From: Paraburkholderia terricola
GTDB taxonomy: Bacteria > Pseudomonadota > Gammaproteobacteria > Burkholderiales > Burkholderiaceae
Direction of reading: 5' to 3'
Assembly: GCF_900142195.1 (NCBI RefSeq)
Contig: NZ_FRAB01000028.1
Location: 1-64,000 of the forward strand
Length of the DNA: 64,000 bases
Positions 24,103 to 35,590 of this stretch are shown here, one piece after another. Within the stretch, counting starts at the first letter, position 1. Each line of letters starts with the position of its first letter. Position numbers and translations under genes: made by a program. The notes below the pieces were generated by a model. It saw only the letters and a program-made list of their open reading frames with translations. It was not told the DNA's origin and made no database searches.

Positions 24103-24753
24103 ATGTCTAGCGACTTGCTGTTGACCAGCCTGTCGATCCTGCTGCAAGGATTATTGATGACGTTGCTGCTTTCAGCGGCATCGATTGTCGGCGGCACGCT
24201 GATCGGACTGCTCGCGGCGGTATTGCGCTCATTCGGGCCGTGGGGCACGCCACGCATCGCGCGGCTCTACACGGAACTGTTTCGCGGCACGCCCGTGCTG
24301 ATCACGCTGATGCTGATCTATTTCGGTGTGTCGTACTTCGGCTATGCAATCGACGTGTTCGCGGCGGGAGCGTTGGGCCTGAGCATTTATCAAGGCGCCT
24401 ATATCGCCGAGGTGTTCCGCTCGGGTATCGAGGCGGTCCCCAAGGGCCAATGGGAAGTCTCGCAGATTCTCGGCCTCAGCAAGACGCAAACGTTCTTTTC
24501 GGTGGCGCTGCCGCAAACCGGGAAGATCGTCATGCCGCCGCTCATCGGCCAGTATCTGTCGCTCATCAAGGATACGTCGATCGTCAGCATGATCGGCATG
24601 TCGGAGTTGATGCACGGCGGCCAGGCCATCGTCGACCGGGCCGGAAAGCCGGTCGAAATCTATGGACTGGTCGCCGTGCTGTATTTCATCGTGTGCTTTC
24701 CGCTATCGCAGTGGGTGCGCCACCATGATCGAAGAAGGAGCGTGTTGTCATGA
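24103..24753 (+). CDS. Amino acid ABC transporter permease (second HisM type)
   Basis: 216 residues with RLYTELFRGTPVLITLMLIY and the coupling loop GQWEVSQILGLSKTQTFFSV, the same family as the upstream permease. The two form a heterodimeric channel. Its stop overlaps the ATPase start by ATGA (24750-24753). Confidence 0.92.
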   Translation: MSSDLLLTSLSILLQGLLMTLLLSAASIVGGTLIGLLAAVLRSFGPWGTPRIARLYTELFRGTPVLITLMLIYFGVSYFGYAIDVFAAGALGLSIYQGAYIAEVFRSGIEAVPKGQWEVSQILGLSKTQTFFSVALPQTGKIVMPPLIGQYLSLIKDTSIVSMIGMSELMHGGQAIVDRAGKPVEIYGLVAVLYFIVCFPLSQWVRHHDRRRSVLS

Positions 24754-25502
24754 CCAGCGTCATTACGTCGAAACCGATCATCAATCTTGCCGGCGTCAGC
24801 AAGTCGTTCGGCGCCACGCAGGTTCTGAAGAGCATCGACCTCGACGTTAGCCCCGGAGAAGTCCTCGTGCTGATCGGCGCGTCCGGTTCCGGAAAAAGCA
24901 CGGTGCTGCGCATCATGAGCGGTCTCGAAACCGCCGATGCGGGCGAGGTCTGGGTCAATGAAGTACCGCTGCACGACGCGCGCCGCGCGCGCGACATTCG
25001 CGGCCACGTGGGCATGGTGTTTCAGCAGTTCAACCTGTTTCCGCACAAGACCGCGCTCGGCAACGTGACGCTCGCGCTCATCAAGGCGCGCAAGATGAGC
25101 GCGGCGGACGCGCGCAGGCGTGGGCTCGAAGCGCTCGACCGCGTGGGTCTCGCCGATCGCGCCGAGCATTACCCGAGCCAGCTTTCGGGCGGACAGCAGC
25201 AGCGCGTGGCGATCGCGAGGGCGTTGGCCGTCGAGCCCGGCATCATGTTCTTCGACGAAGCCACGTCCGCGCTCGACCCCGAACTGGTCGGCGAAGTCAC
25301 CGAGGTCATGCGCGGCTTGGCGCGCGACGGCATGACGATGGTTGTCGTCACGCACGAGATGGGCTTCGCACGCAAGACCGCTGATCGCGTCGTGTTCATG
25401 GACAAGGGTGTGATCGCGGAGCAGGGCGCTCCCGAACAGATTTTCGTGAATCCGCAGAACGAGCGCACGCGCCAGTTCCTGCATCGCGTACTCGACCACT
25501 AA
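24750..25502 (+). CDS. Amino acid ABC transporter ATP-binding protein (GlnQ/HisP type)
   Basis: 250 residues. Walker A GASGSGKST, Q-loop MVFQQFNLFPHKT, signature LSGGQQQRVAIARAL, Walker B IMFFDEATSALDPEL and switch His in VTHEMGFARK are intact. The PHKTAL-NV-LA segment is typical of polar amino acid importers. Last transporter gene, 30 bp before the IclR gene. Confidence 0.93.
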   Translation: MTSVITSKPIINLAGVSKSFGATQVLKSIDLDVSPGEVLVLIGASGSGKSTVLRIMSGLETADAGEVWVNEVPLHDARRARDIRGHVGMVFQQFNLFPHKTALGNVTLALIKARKMSAADARRRGLEALDRVGLADRAEHYPSQLSGGQQQRVAIARALAVEPGIMFFDEATSALDPELVGEVTEVMRGLARDGMTMVVVTHEMGFARKTADRVVFMDKGVIAEQGAPEQIFVNPQNERTRQFLHRVLDH

Positions 25503-25532
25503 CGAAAACCTGTCGCCGACGGAGTTGAATGC

Positions 25533-26294
25533 ATGCCTGCACCTGAATCATCGAGGGCGAGGGGAGTCGACCGCGTTGTCGGCATACTCAAGCAGTTGCA
25601 TATCGCGCGGCGTCCGCTGACGATGCGCGAGTTGATCGAAGCGACCGGTGCGCCGCGTTCGAGCATCTACGAACTGGTCACGATTCTCACGGAAGCGGGA
25701 TGGCTCGAAACCGCCGCGGACGGCAGCGTGTTTTTCGGCCGCGAGATGCATTACTACGGGTCCGACTATGCGGTGCACAACGATCTGATCAGCCGCGCGC
25801 ATCAGGCGATTCTCGCGCTGGTCCGCAATCACGACGAGACCGCGCAACTGTGCATGCTCGAAGGCAACAAGTACACGGTGGTGTTGTCGGAGAACAGTTC
25901 TCGGCCGTTCAATATCAGTTCCGACATCGGCGTGAAGGTGCCGATTCCGTGGACCGCAACGGGCCGCCTATTGCTCGCGCACCTGCGCGCGAACGAGATT
26001 CGCGCGTTGATTCCAGATGAGGACTTCGTGCTCGACAATGGCCGGCGCGTTGAATTCGAGGCGTTTCTCAGCGACGTCGAACGCGCGGCCGAACTGGGGT
26101 ACTGCTGCACCGAAGGGCTCTCGCATACGTTTCGCTACTGCATGGCTGCGCCCATTCGCGACCGCTCGGGCCTGGCCGTAGCCGCGCTTTGCTTCATGAC
26201 GAGCCGCGACACCGCGCCGGAAAAGCGCGCGACGATGCTGGAAGATCTCATTCGTTCCGCAAAGGCGTTATCGCAGCCTTACGCGCGGTTGTAA
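25533..26294 (+). CDS. IclR-family transcriptional regulator
   Basis: 253 residues from ATG 25533 (GGAG 8 bp upstream). The winged helix domain (GVDRVVGILKQLHIARRPLT, TGAPRSSIYELVTILTEAGW) is at about residues 9-70. The effector-binding domain follows (MLEGNKYTVVLSENSS, VPIPWTATGRLLLAHL, YCCTEGLSHTFRYCMAAPI). It is co-directional with the amino acid ABC genes and probably co-transcribed, so it may respond to the transported compound or its breakdown product. Confidence 0.88.
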   Translation: MPAPESSRARGVDRVVGILKQLHIARRPLTMRELIEATGAPRSSIYELVTILTEAGWLETAADGSVFFGREMHYYGSDYAVHNDLISRAHQAILALVRNHDETAQLCMLEGNKYTVVLSENSSRPFNISSDIGVKVPIPWTATGRLLLAHLRANEIRALIPDEDFVLDNGRRVEFEAFLSDVERAAELGYCCTEGLSHTFRYCMAAPIRDRSGLAVAALCFMTSRDTAPEKRATMLEDLIRSAKALSQPYARL

Positions 26295-26507
26295 CGGTCA
26301 CGAATCGTTGGGCTTTTGCCCGGAGCATTGCTCGAGTGCTGCCGCTTCCAGGTCCGCGCCGGATCTGTCCGCTTCCCTTGCATGATCTTCTCCTTTCATC
26401 GACGAGTATGTCGCCCGGCATGGGTAGTCGCCCCATGTCGTTTGCTCCATGGAAACGCGCCGCGACGCAAAAGACAATAAAGACGCGTCAACCACCAGGA
26501 GAACGAC

Positions 26508-26837
26508 ATGCTCAGATTTATCTTTCTTTGCGCTGCACTGCTTTTCGCCGGCACGCCCGGCTACGCGGCGATTCAATTCAAGGACGGTTGGGACAGTCAG
26601 GAGAACAGCAACGTCGCGCAATACACGAAGTCGGAGGCGACGGAGTATTTGCGGAACAAGAGCACGGCGCTTCAGAAGATCATCGACGGTCCACAGGCCT
26701 GCGTGCTGGAAGTGACGAAAGGCTGTCATCAACCCGGCGACGCGCACTTCACGGTCAACGGCGCGAAGTCCACTTCCCGATGCAAGGTGGACAGCATCTA
26801 TGTCGGCTCGAAAAGCGATCATGTCGCTTGTCCATAG
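26508..26837 (+). CDS. Small secreted protein of unknown function
   Basis: 109 residues from ATG 26508, preceded by CAGGAGAACGAC. A signal peptide occupies residues 1-20 (MLRFIFLCAALLFAGTPGYA). The mature part of about 89 residues is polar with four cysteines (CVLEVTKGC, SRCKV, VAC at the end), suggesting two disulfides, and has an IQFKDGWDSQENSNVAQYTK start. No family recognised. It stands alone between the IclR gene and a convergent membrane-protein gene. Confidence 0.7.
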   Translation: MLRFIFLCAALLFAGTPGYAAIQFKDGWDSQENSNVAQYTKSEATEYLRNKSTALQKIIDGPQACVLEVTKGCHQPGDAHFTVNGAKSTSRCKVDSIYVGSKSDHVACP

Positions 26838-26864
26838 AAGCACGGGCGACGCGCGGCGCGTCGC

Positions 26865-27365
26865 CTAGCGGCGTGGCGGCGGGGCGCCCGGCTTGCGATC
26901 TCGGCCCTCGTCGTCGCGGCGCTCATCGCCATCCTTATGCTCATCGGCATCCCTGTTGTCGATGAACGGCGAATCGGTGTCGGTGCCGCCTTCGCTCAGC
27001 GCCGTGCGCGCGGCCTCGGCCAGTTTTTCATACTGCTTGCGGAAACGGCGTAGATCTTTTTCGTCGAGTTCCTCGAGATCGAGCAGCGCGTTGTGCGCGC
27101 CTTCCATTGCGCGAATCAGTTCGTCGAGCTTGATCTGCATGGCAGCCGTATCGCGGTTCTGCGTGTTCTGAATGAGGAACACCATCAGGAACGTGACGAT
27201 CGTGGTCGATGTGTTGATCACCAGTTGCCATGTGTCGCTGAAGTGAAACAGCGGGCCGGTCAATCCCCAGGCAACCACCAGCCCAACGGCGACGACAAAA
27301 GTGGTGGGCCGTCCAGTCATTGTCGAAAGGTAGCTGGAGAACCTCGAAAACCATTTGCCGTTCAT
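26865..27365 (-). CDS. Low-affinity iron permease-family membrane protein
   Basis: 166 residues. The N-terminus (WFSRFSSYLSTMTGRPTTFV), two membrane helices (FVVAVGLVVAWGLTGPLF, then TTIVTFLMVFLIQNTQNRD) and the MQIKLDELIRAMEGAHNALL-LEEL segment are hallmarks of the bacterial low-affinity iron permease family (related to yeast Fet4). The C-terminal 60 residues are highly charged (DADEHKDGDERRDDEGRDRK). Despite the name, transport has rarely been shown in bacteria, and the charged tail suggests a different or regulatory role. Monocistronic. Confidence 0.82.
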   Translation of the reverse strand: MNGKWFSRFSSYLSTMTGRPTTFVVAVGLVVAWGLTGPLFHFSDTWQLVINTSTTIVTFLMVFLIQNTQNRDTAAMQIKLDELIRAMEGAHNALLDLEELDEKDLRRFRKQYEKLAEAARTALSEGGTDTDSPFIDNRDADEHKDGDERRDDEGRDRKPGAPPPRR

Positions 27366-27504
27366 CCTGATCTCCGTTATTCGGTTTGATATACGGGATC
27401 ATGGCATAGACGGCGGCGTGGCTTTCCTTCCTATCGGCGCTCATGCAAGGCACCGGCCGCCCAGTTGCATGGGGGCGGTCGGCGATTCGTCAGACTGACA
27501 GGAA

Positions 27505-28944
27505 CTAGGGCGCCACGAAAAAGACATCCGTGCGATTGGACGTGTTGCCCGAGTTGGTTTGAACGAAGAACGAGAGGAACGACGTGCCTCTTGCATCCAG
27601 GCCCGAATAGTCGCCGAGGAAGAATCCCCCGGCAACGGGCGCGGTCATCATGTCGAACGGACCGGACAGCTTCAACTCACTGCCGAAACTGGCGCCGCCG
27701 TTGGTCGAGGTGGTCTGCCAGTAGTTGGTCGGCAGCGTCGTCGTGTTGCCTGCCGCGAGGTCGCGGAAATCGTAATACGTGACGGCGACTGTTCCGGCCG
27801 AATTGACGCGAACCGACGGATTGAACGCGGGTTTTCCGGAGGGCGTGTTCACGCGAATCGGTGCGCTCCACGTCCGCCCGCCATCCGTCGACGTCGACAG
27901 TGCGATCTCGTCGTACTGGCCGCCGTTGAAACGCGAGTCCTGCCAGACGACATAGAGTTGCCCTGTCGTCGGATCGATCGCCGGTTCGGGGATGATGTCG
28001 CCGGTGCGCACCGGCTGTCCCGTGTTGGGGTCCGTGACCGATACGGTTTGCAGACCCGAGATGATCTGCGGCTTGCTCCATGTGGCGCCGTCGTCGGTCG
28101 ACCTGACGAACGCGACCTTGCCGGCCGCCTTGCTGAACGGCGGGCTGATCAGATCGAAGAAGTTGTACAGCGTGCCGTCCTGCGAGTTGACCACGATCTG
28201 ATTGCCGATCGTCTGCTGGCGCGCGGGGGTGTCCACGATGACTGACGGTGAGCTCCAGGTCACGCCGCCGTCGACGGTCCTCGCGAACATCGCCGGGCCC
28301 CGGAAGGCGGCGGTATGCAGATTGGCGTAGGGGTTGCCGTTCGGCAGTTCGAGCCGGTCCCAGACCGCGTAGGCCACCCCGGCCTTGGTGGGATTCGCCG
28401 TCACCGATTCCTTGTCGTTGAAGAATTGCAGTGTCGGCTCATTGTCGGCGATGAGAACGCTCAGATTCCCCCAGCTCTGGCCGCCGTCCCGGGAAACCGC
28501 CGCGCCCACCGCATTGCTGTTGTTGGACTGGTTAAATGAAATGGACACGGAGTAGGCGGTGCCGTCGGGACCGATGGAGACCCACGGGTCGGAAGCGCGC
28601 TCATATCCAAGACCGTTGGCGCAGGCGCTGAAGGGCAGCGGCGTCTGCCTCCACGTCAGGCCGCCATCGAACGAGAAGCCTGCCACGAGTCCATGCGCGC
28701 CGCCGTTCGACCATCGGTCCTGTTGCCAGACTCCGATGAGATTGGAAGGATTGGTGGGATTCACGGCCAGCCACGGTTCTACCTCGGCGTTCACGTAGAG
28801 CGTGCCGGGCCCGCCAATGTTGCAGCTTGCAAACGGACTGGCGCCCGAAACAAGCGTGGGCGCAGCCCAGCTCGTGGTGCTGGCCGCCAGCATGACGGCG
28901 AACGGAATTCCGGCCAGATACTGAACAGACTTGTTGCGTCGCAT
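27505..28944 (-). CDS. Secreted BNR-repeat (sialidase-like) protein
   Basis: 479 residues from ATG 28944, after AAGGAGTC. The signal peptide is at residues 1-28 (ending TTSWAA). At least five Asp-box (S/T-x-D-x-G-x-T-W) repeats are seen: SFDGGLTW (about residue 91), SRDGGQSW, TVDGGVTW, STDDGATW, STDGGRTW, plus a weaker STNGGASF. The spacing suggests a six-bladed propeller. True sialidases also need an arginine triad and an Asp/Tyr/Glu set, which I cannot assign, so enzymatic activity is uncertain. Many bacterial homologues are annotated exo-alpha-sialidase without proof. No glycan-utilisation genes are nearby. Confidence 0.8.
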   Translation of the reverse strand: MRRNKSVQYLAGIPFAVMLAASTTSWAAPTLVSGASPFASCNIGGPGTLYVNAEVEPWLAVNPTNPSNLIGVWQQDRWSNGGAHGLVAGFSFDGGLTWRQTPLPFSACANGLGYERASDPWVSIGPDGTAYSVSISFNQSNNSNAVGAAVSRDGGQSWGNLSVLIADNEPTLQFFNDKESVTANPTKAGVAYAVWDRLELPNGNPYANLHTAAFRGPAMFARTVDGGVTWSSPSVIVDTPARQQTIGNQIVVNSQDGTLYNFFDLISPPFSKAAGKVAFVRSTDDGATWSKPQIISGLQTVSVTDPNTGQPVRTGDIIPEPAIDPTTGQLYVVWQDSRFNGGQYDEIALSTSTDGGRTWSAPIRVNTPSGKPAFNPSVRVNSAGTVAVTYYDFRDLAAGNTTTLPTNYWQTTSTNGGASFGSELKLSGPFDMMTAPVAGGFFLGDYSGLDARGTSFLSFFVQTNSGNTSNRTDVFFVAP

Positions 28945-29552
28945 GAAAGACTCCTTTTTATATGCGACCCATAACAGTTGGAGCGGCAGCTTCCACGCAG
29001 CCTGGAAAGGAGAGATTCGCATTGCTCGGCTCGGCTGATACGCCCGCGATGAACGTCTCGAAAGCGCCCGCCTGGTTCGCCGTTTTTTTCGTCGCTTCTA
29101 CTGCCGCTTCAATGCTACGGGCCAGCAAGCGCTGGATACCGTCAGCGCGTCGGCTACGGACTTCGTTACGAACACGGTCTGCGTTGCTGGCCTATGGACG
29201 TGCGTCCGCCTTGGCGTCCATTTGCGCTAACGACAACCATCAGGGATTGAAAAGAATTTAGGTCGTACGAACCGCGCCGCCAGCGATTTTTTGTAACATG
29301 CCGCGCGGCGCTGCGGCGCGCAACGCTGGCGGCCCGTGTCCACACAATGAAAATGCATGGGCAGCGCGAGCGCGCGAGATGCTATGGGAAACGAGGCGAA
29401 GTAAACGAATGGAACATGTGGCGTCACAACGCTGGTTTGCCCGAGTTGGGGAATGTGCGCGGTGCAGCATAAGCCCACGTGCGCTTCAGCCAACAAAAAA
29501 AGGCGGCACCCAAAGTGCCGCCCCCTCAAACCTTCCCGCCATACCGCCGCGG
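28945..29552. other. Intergenic region between the BNR gene and the end of the glycerol transporter operon
   Basis: It contains the BNR gene promoter side and, near the other end, the terminator of the minus-strand operon (29493-29523). A plus-strand frame around 29040-29230 (including ATGQQALDTVSASATDF) is open but lacks a start and could be a gene remnant. I cannot support a gene. Confidence 0.4.
29493..29523 (-). terminator. Rho-independent terminator of the glycerol ABC operon
   Basis: On the minus strand, GGCGGCAC and GTGCCGCC (29502-29509 and 29515-29522) form an 8-bp perfect stem with a 5-base loop, followed by a run of seven T (29494-29501). It starts about 30 bp after the stop of the binding-protein gene. 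Confidence 0.9.
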
Positions 29553-31295
29553 TTACCGCACCTTGCCCGCCTTCCACGCGGACAGCAACTGCTCGTACTT
29601 CACCGTTTCGCCCTTCGGCTTTTCGTTAGCGAGCTTCTTCCACGGCGCGTGCTGATCGGACAGCCACTTCGACGGATCGCTTTCCGCATTCAACTGCGGC
29701 GCGCACACCTTCATGCCCGCGCGCTGCAGCCGGCTCATGACCTGGTCCATTTCCTTCGCGAGATTATCCATCGCGGCTTGCGGCGTCTTTTCGCCCGCCA
29801 CCGCGGTCGCGACGTTCTTCCACCACAATTGCGCCATCTTCGGATAGTCCGGCACGTTGTTGCCGGTCGGCGTCCACGCGACCCGCGCCGGGCTGCGGTA
29901 GAACTCGATCAAACCGCCGTACTTGTCCGCGTTCTTGGTGAAGTAATCGCTATGAATGTCGGAATCGCGAATGAACGTGAGACCGGTGATCGACTTCTTC
30001 AGCGACACGCTCTTGGACGTCACGAACTGCGCATACAGCCACGCGGCGGCGCGCTGGTTCGGCGGCGTGGACTTGAAGAACGTCCACGAGCCGACGTCCT
30101 GGTAGCCGTTCTGCATGCCGTCCTTCCAGTACGGACCGTGCGGCGACGGCGCCATGCGCCACTTCGGCGTGCCGTCGGCATTGGTCACGTTGCCGGGCTT
30201 GAGCATCGACGCCGTGAACGCGCTGTACCAGAAGATCTGCTGCGCGATCTTGCCTTGCGCCGGCACCGGGCCCGCTTCGCTGAACGTCATGCCCGAGGCT
30301 TCGGGCGGCGCGTATTTCTTCAGCCAGTCGATGTACTTCGTCGTCGCGAAGACGGCGGCCGGGCTGTTGGTGCCGCCGCCGCGCGAAACCGATGCCCCGA
30401 CCGGATGACAGCCATCCGGCGTCACGCGAATGCCCCATTCGTCGACCGGCATGCCGTTCGGAATGCCTTTGTCGGCTTCGCCCGCCATCGAGAGCCACGC
30501 ATCGGTGAACCGCCAGCCGAGCGACGGATCTTTCTTGCCGTAATCCATGTGCCCGTAGACCTTCTCGCCGTCGATCGTCTTGACCTCGTTCGTGAAGAAA
30601 TCGGCGATGTCCTCATACGCGGACCAGTTCACCGGCACGCCGAGTTCGTAGCCGTATTTCGCCTTGAACTTGTCCTGCAAGTCCTTGCGCGCGAACCAGT
30701 CGGCGCGGAACCAGTAGAGGTTGGCGAACTGCTGGTCGGGCAACTGATAGAGCTTCTTGTCGGGCGCCGTCGTGAAGCTCGTGCCGATGAAATCCTTCAG
30801 ATCGAGACCGGGATTCGTGTACGGCTTGCCTTCGCCCGCCATGTAGTCGGACAGCGGCACGATCACGCCATAGCGATAGTGCGTGCCGATCAGATCCGAA
30901 TCCGAGATCCAGCCGTCGTAAATGCTTTGACCGGATTGCATCGACGTCTGCAGTTTTTCGACGACGTCGCCTTCCTGGATGATGTCGTGCTTCACCTGAA
31001 TGCCGGTGATTTCGGTGAACGCCTTGGCCAGCGTTTTCGATTCGTACATGTGCGTGTCGATGGTTTCCGACACCACGTGAATCTCCTTCACGCCCTGCGA
31101 TTTCAGTTTCGCGGCCGTGTCGACGAACCACTTCATTTCGTCCATCTGCTGCTGCTTCGACAGCGTGCTCGGCTGGAATTCGCTGTCGACCCATTTCTGC
31201 GCCTCGGGCATGCCGGCCCGCGCCGCGTGGTTCGCAAAGGCCCCCGCGACAATGCCCGCGACCGCGAGCGCGACGATCCGTCTCCTCTGTTGCAT
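29553..31295 (-). CDS. glpV: Glycerol-type ABC transporter substrate-binding protein (GlpV-like)
   Basis: 580 residues from ATG 31295 (AGGAGA upstream). Signal peptide 1-28 (ending HAARA). The long family-1 binding protein has EIHVVSETIDTHMYESKTLA, YDGWISDSDLIGTHYRYG, the proline/tryptophan-rich VGSWTFFKSTPPNQRAAAWL and a C-terminal LLSAWKAGKVR. The gene set around it (two ATPases, two permeases, a DUF2160 membrane protein) is that of the GlpSTPQV glycerol importer described in Rhizobium leguminosarum. The substrate assignment is by this homology and order; no glpK or glpD is in the window. Confidence 0.82.
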   Translation of the reverse strand: MQQRRRIVALAVAGIVAGAFANHAARAGMPEAQKWVDSEFQPSTLSKQQQMDEMKWFVDTAAKLKSQGVKEIHVVSETIDTHMYESKTLAKAFTEITGIQVKHDIIQEGDVVEKLQTSMQSGQSIYDGWISDSDLIGTHYRYGVIVPLSDYMAGEGKPYTNPGLDLKDFIGTSFTTAPDKKLYQLPDQQFANLYWFRADWFARKDLQDKFKAKYGYELGVPVNWSAYEDIADFFTNEVKTIDGEKVYGHMDYGKKDPSLGWRFTDAWLSMAGEADKGIPNGMPVDEWGIRVTPDGCHPVGASVSRGGGTNSPAAVFATTKYIDWLKKYAPPEASGMTFSEAGPVPAQGKIAQQIFWYSAFTASMLKPGNVTNADGTPKWRMAPSPHGPYWKDGMQNGYQDVGSWTFFKSTPPNQRAAAWLYAQFVTSKSVSLKKSITGLTFIRDSDIHSDYFTKNADKYGGLIEFYRSPARVAWTPTGNNVPDYPKMAQLWWKNVATAVAGEKTPQAAMDNLAKEMDQVMSRLQRAGMKVCAPQLNAESDPSKWLSDQHAPWKKLANEKPKGETVKYEQLLSAWKAGKVR

Positions 31296-31390
31296 GGTCT
31301 TCTCCTGTGTCTCCACACCCCTTGGATCATCTTCCTGCGCCCGCCCGGGGCATCAACGGGAGCCGGTATTTTTTCAGTTGCGCCGCGGCG

Positions 31391-31672
31391 TCAGCCTTTC
31401 CACATGATCGCGAGAAGCACGAGCATCGAGGCCGCGAAGCCGGGCCACGCGTTCGCGCCTTCGGCGCCGATGCCGATCCACGCGAGGTTGATGTACGCGG
31501 CGGTGAGAAGGCCAATGAACAGCCGGTCGCCGCGCGTGGTGGCGATCGGCAGAAAACCCTTGCGTTCGATGGTGGGCGAACGGAGTTCCCACACGGTCAT
31601 GCCGGCCAGCATCAGCACGACGCAGCCGAAGAAGATCGCCACCTCGGGCGTCCAGTACATCCACGTCAGCAT
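31391..31672 (-). CDS. DUF2160-family small membrane protein of the glycerol ABC operon
   Basis: 93 residues from ATG 31672, which overlaps the stop of the upstream permease gene (TGATG). Three hydrophobic segments: PEVAIFFGCVVLMLAGMTVW, LFIGLLTAAYINLAWIGIG and FAASMLVLLAIMWKG. DUF2160 proteins occur almost only inside GlpSTPQV-type operons, so a structural or stabilising role in that transporter is likely, though not shown. Confidence 0.85.
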   Translation of the reverse strand: MLTWMYWTPEVAIFFGCVVLMLAGMTVWELRSPTIERKGFLPIATTRGDRLFIGLLTAAYINLAWIGIGAEGANAWPGFAASMLVLLAIMWKG

Positions 31673-32473
31673 CACACTCTCCCCATTGCGAAGCCCTTGG
31701 CGATGTAGTTGCGCACGAAGTAGATCACCAGCGCGCCCGGCACGATGGTGAGCACACCCGCCGCCGACAGCACGCCCCAGTCCATGCCCGCCGCCGACAC
31801 CGTGCGCGTCATCACGGCGGCGATCGGTTTCGCGTTGACGGTGGTGAGCGTGCGCGCGAGCAGCAGTTCGACCCAACTGAACATGAAGCAGAAAAACGCC
31901 GTCACGCCCACGCCCGATTTGATCAGTGGCAGGAAAATCTTCACGAAGAAGGCGGGGAACGTATAGCCGTCGATATAAGCGGTCTCGTCGATTTCACGCG
32001 ATACGCCGGACATGAAGCCTTCGAGAATCCACACCGCGAGCGGCACGTTGAACAGCATGTGGGCGAGCGCGACGGCGATATACGTGTCCATCAAACCGAC
32101 GCTCGAATAGAGCTGGAAGAACGGCAGCAGGAACACGGCGGGCGGCGTCATGCGGTTGGTGAGCAGCCAGAAGAACATGTGCTTGTCGCCGAGAAAGCGA
32201 TAGCGCGAGAACGCATACGCGGCGGGCAGCGCGACCAGCACCGACATCACCGTGTTCATCAGCACGTAGATGATCGAGTTGATGTAGCCCCAGTACCACG
32301 ACGGATCGGTGAAGATCACCTTGTAGTTCTCGAAGGTCACGTGATGCGGCCAGATGGCGAACGTCGACATCGTTTCCTCGTTGGTGCGCAACGAGATCGA
32401 CAGCATCCAGTAGAGCGGAATCAGCGCGAACAGAATGTAGACGAGCAGCACCAGCGTGCGTGTCCAGCGGCGG

Positions 32474-32484
<11 letters not shown>
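31672..32484 (-). CDS. glpQ: Glycerol-type ABC transporter permease (GlpQ-like)
   Basis: 270 residues, about six transmembrane helices, MalG-type permease. The N-terminal RTLVLLVYILFALIPLYWML and the coupling loop GVSREIDETAYIDGYTFPAF are seen. It overlaps the preceding permease gene by 11 bp and abuts the DUF2160 gene. Confidence 0.88.
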
Positions 32485-34495
<2,011 letters not shown>

Positions 34496-34509
<14 letters not shown>

Positions 34510-35590
34510 GAGTCGCCTCCGGGCCGGACAGCAATTTGGTGTCCGCGCCGAATATGAACAGTTCGTCGGGGTCGATGAACACGTCGAGCTGCGTGCCGAG
34601 TTCGATCTGATGCACGCCCTGCAACTGCGCGATCAGGTCGATGCCGCCGGTGTGCGTATGCAGGTGCAGGAAGGTTTCGGAACCGCTCAGTTCGGCGAGT
34701 TCGAGCCGGCACGGCACGGCGACCGACTGCGCCGTGCGCGGCGCGAGCCGCAAGTGGCCCGGGCGAATGCCGATGCGGCACGTGCCGGCGCCGTTCGCCG
34801 CCTGCCTGACCGGCACCTCGATGCCGATCGGCAGACGCGCGGTGCCCTGGGCGGTTAGATCGCTGACGAGCATGTTCATCGGCGGATCGTTGAAAACGGC
34901 GGCCACTTCGACGCTGGCGGGCGCGTTGTAGACGTCGAGCGTCGGGCCGTGCTGCAACACGCGTCCCTTGTCGACGATCGCCGTATAGCCGCCGAGCAGC
35001 AGTGCCTCCAGCGGCTCGGTGGTCGCGTAGACCACGGTCGTCTTGCCGTCGGCGAAGAGCGTGGCGAGTTCCACGCGCAATTCCTCGCGCAGCTTGTAGT
35101 CGAGATTCACGAGCGGTTCATCGAGCAGCACCAGCGAAGCGCGCTTGACGAGCGCGCGCGCGAGCGCGCAGCGCTGCTGCTGGCCGCCGGACAGTTCGGC
35201 CGGACGCCGTTGCAGCAGATGTTCGATATGCAGCCTCGCCGCGACTTCATTGACGCGCCGCGTCACTTCCTCGGCGGCGGTCTTTTGCAGTTTGAGCGGC
35301 GATGCGATGTTGTCGAACACCGTCATCGCCGGATAGTTGATGAACTGCTGATAGACCATCGCGAGGTTGCGTTGCCGCACGCTCACGCCGGTCACGTCCC
35401 GGCCGTCGGCCAGCACGCGGCCCGTGGCCGGCTTGTCGAGTCCTGCCATGACGCGCATCAGCGTGGTCTTGCCCGCCTGGGTCGGCCCGAGCAGCACGTT
35501 GATGGCACCGGGGACGAGCCTCAGATCGACGCCGTACAGATGCGTCTGCCCGCCCGAAACGACGGTGACCCGCTCCAGTTCCAAGACCAA
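34496..35590 (-). CDS. glpS: Glycerol-type ABC transporter ATPase (GlpS-like)
   Basis: 364 residues. Walker A GPTQAGKT (residues 35-42, Gln in the loop as usual in GlpS), Q-loop MVYQQFINYP, canonical signature ELSGGQQQRCALARAL and Walker B LVLLDEPLVNLD. The switch is TTEPLEALL instead of His-containing THD, so it lacks the usual H-loop His while its partner keeps it. Together the two ATPases look like a functionally asymmetric pair. First gene of the operon. Confidence 0.87.

Noticed and set aside
29298..31751. 817-codon plus-strand open frame
   Set aside because: It is antisense to the GlpV and DUF2160 genes, has an Arg/His/Leu-biased composition and no family features; it is a shadow of GC-rich codon use.
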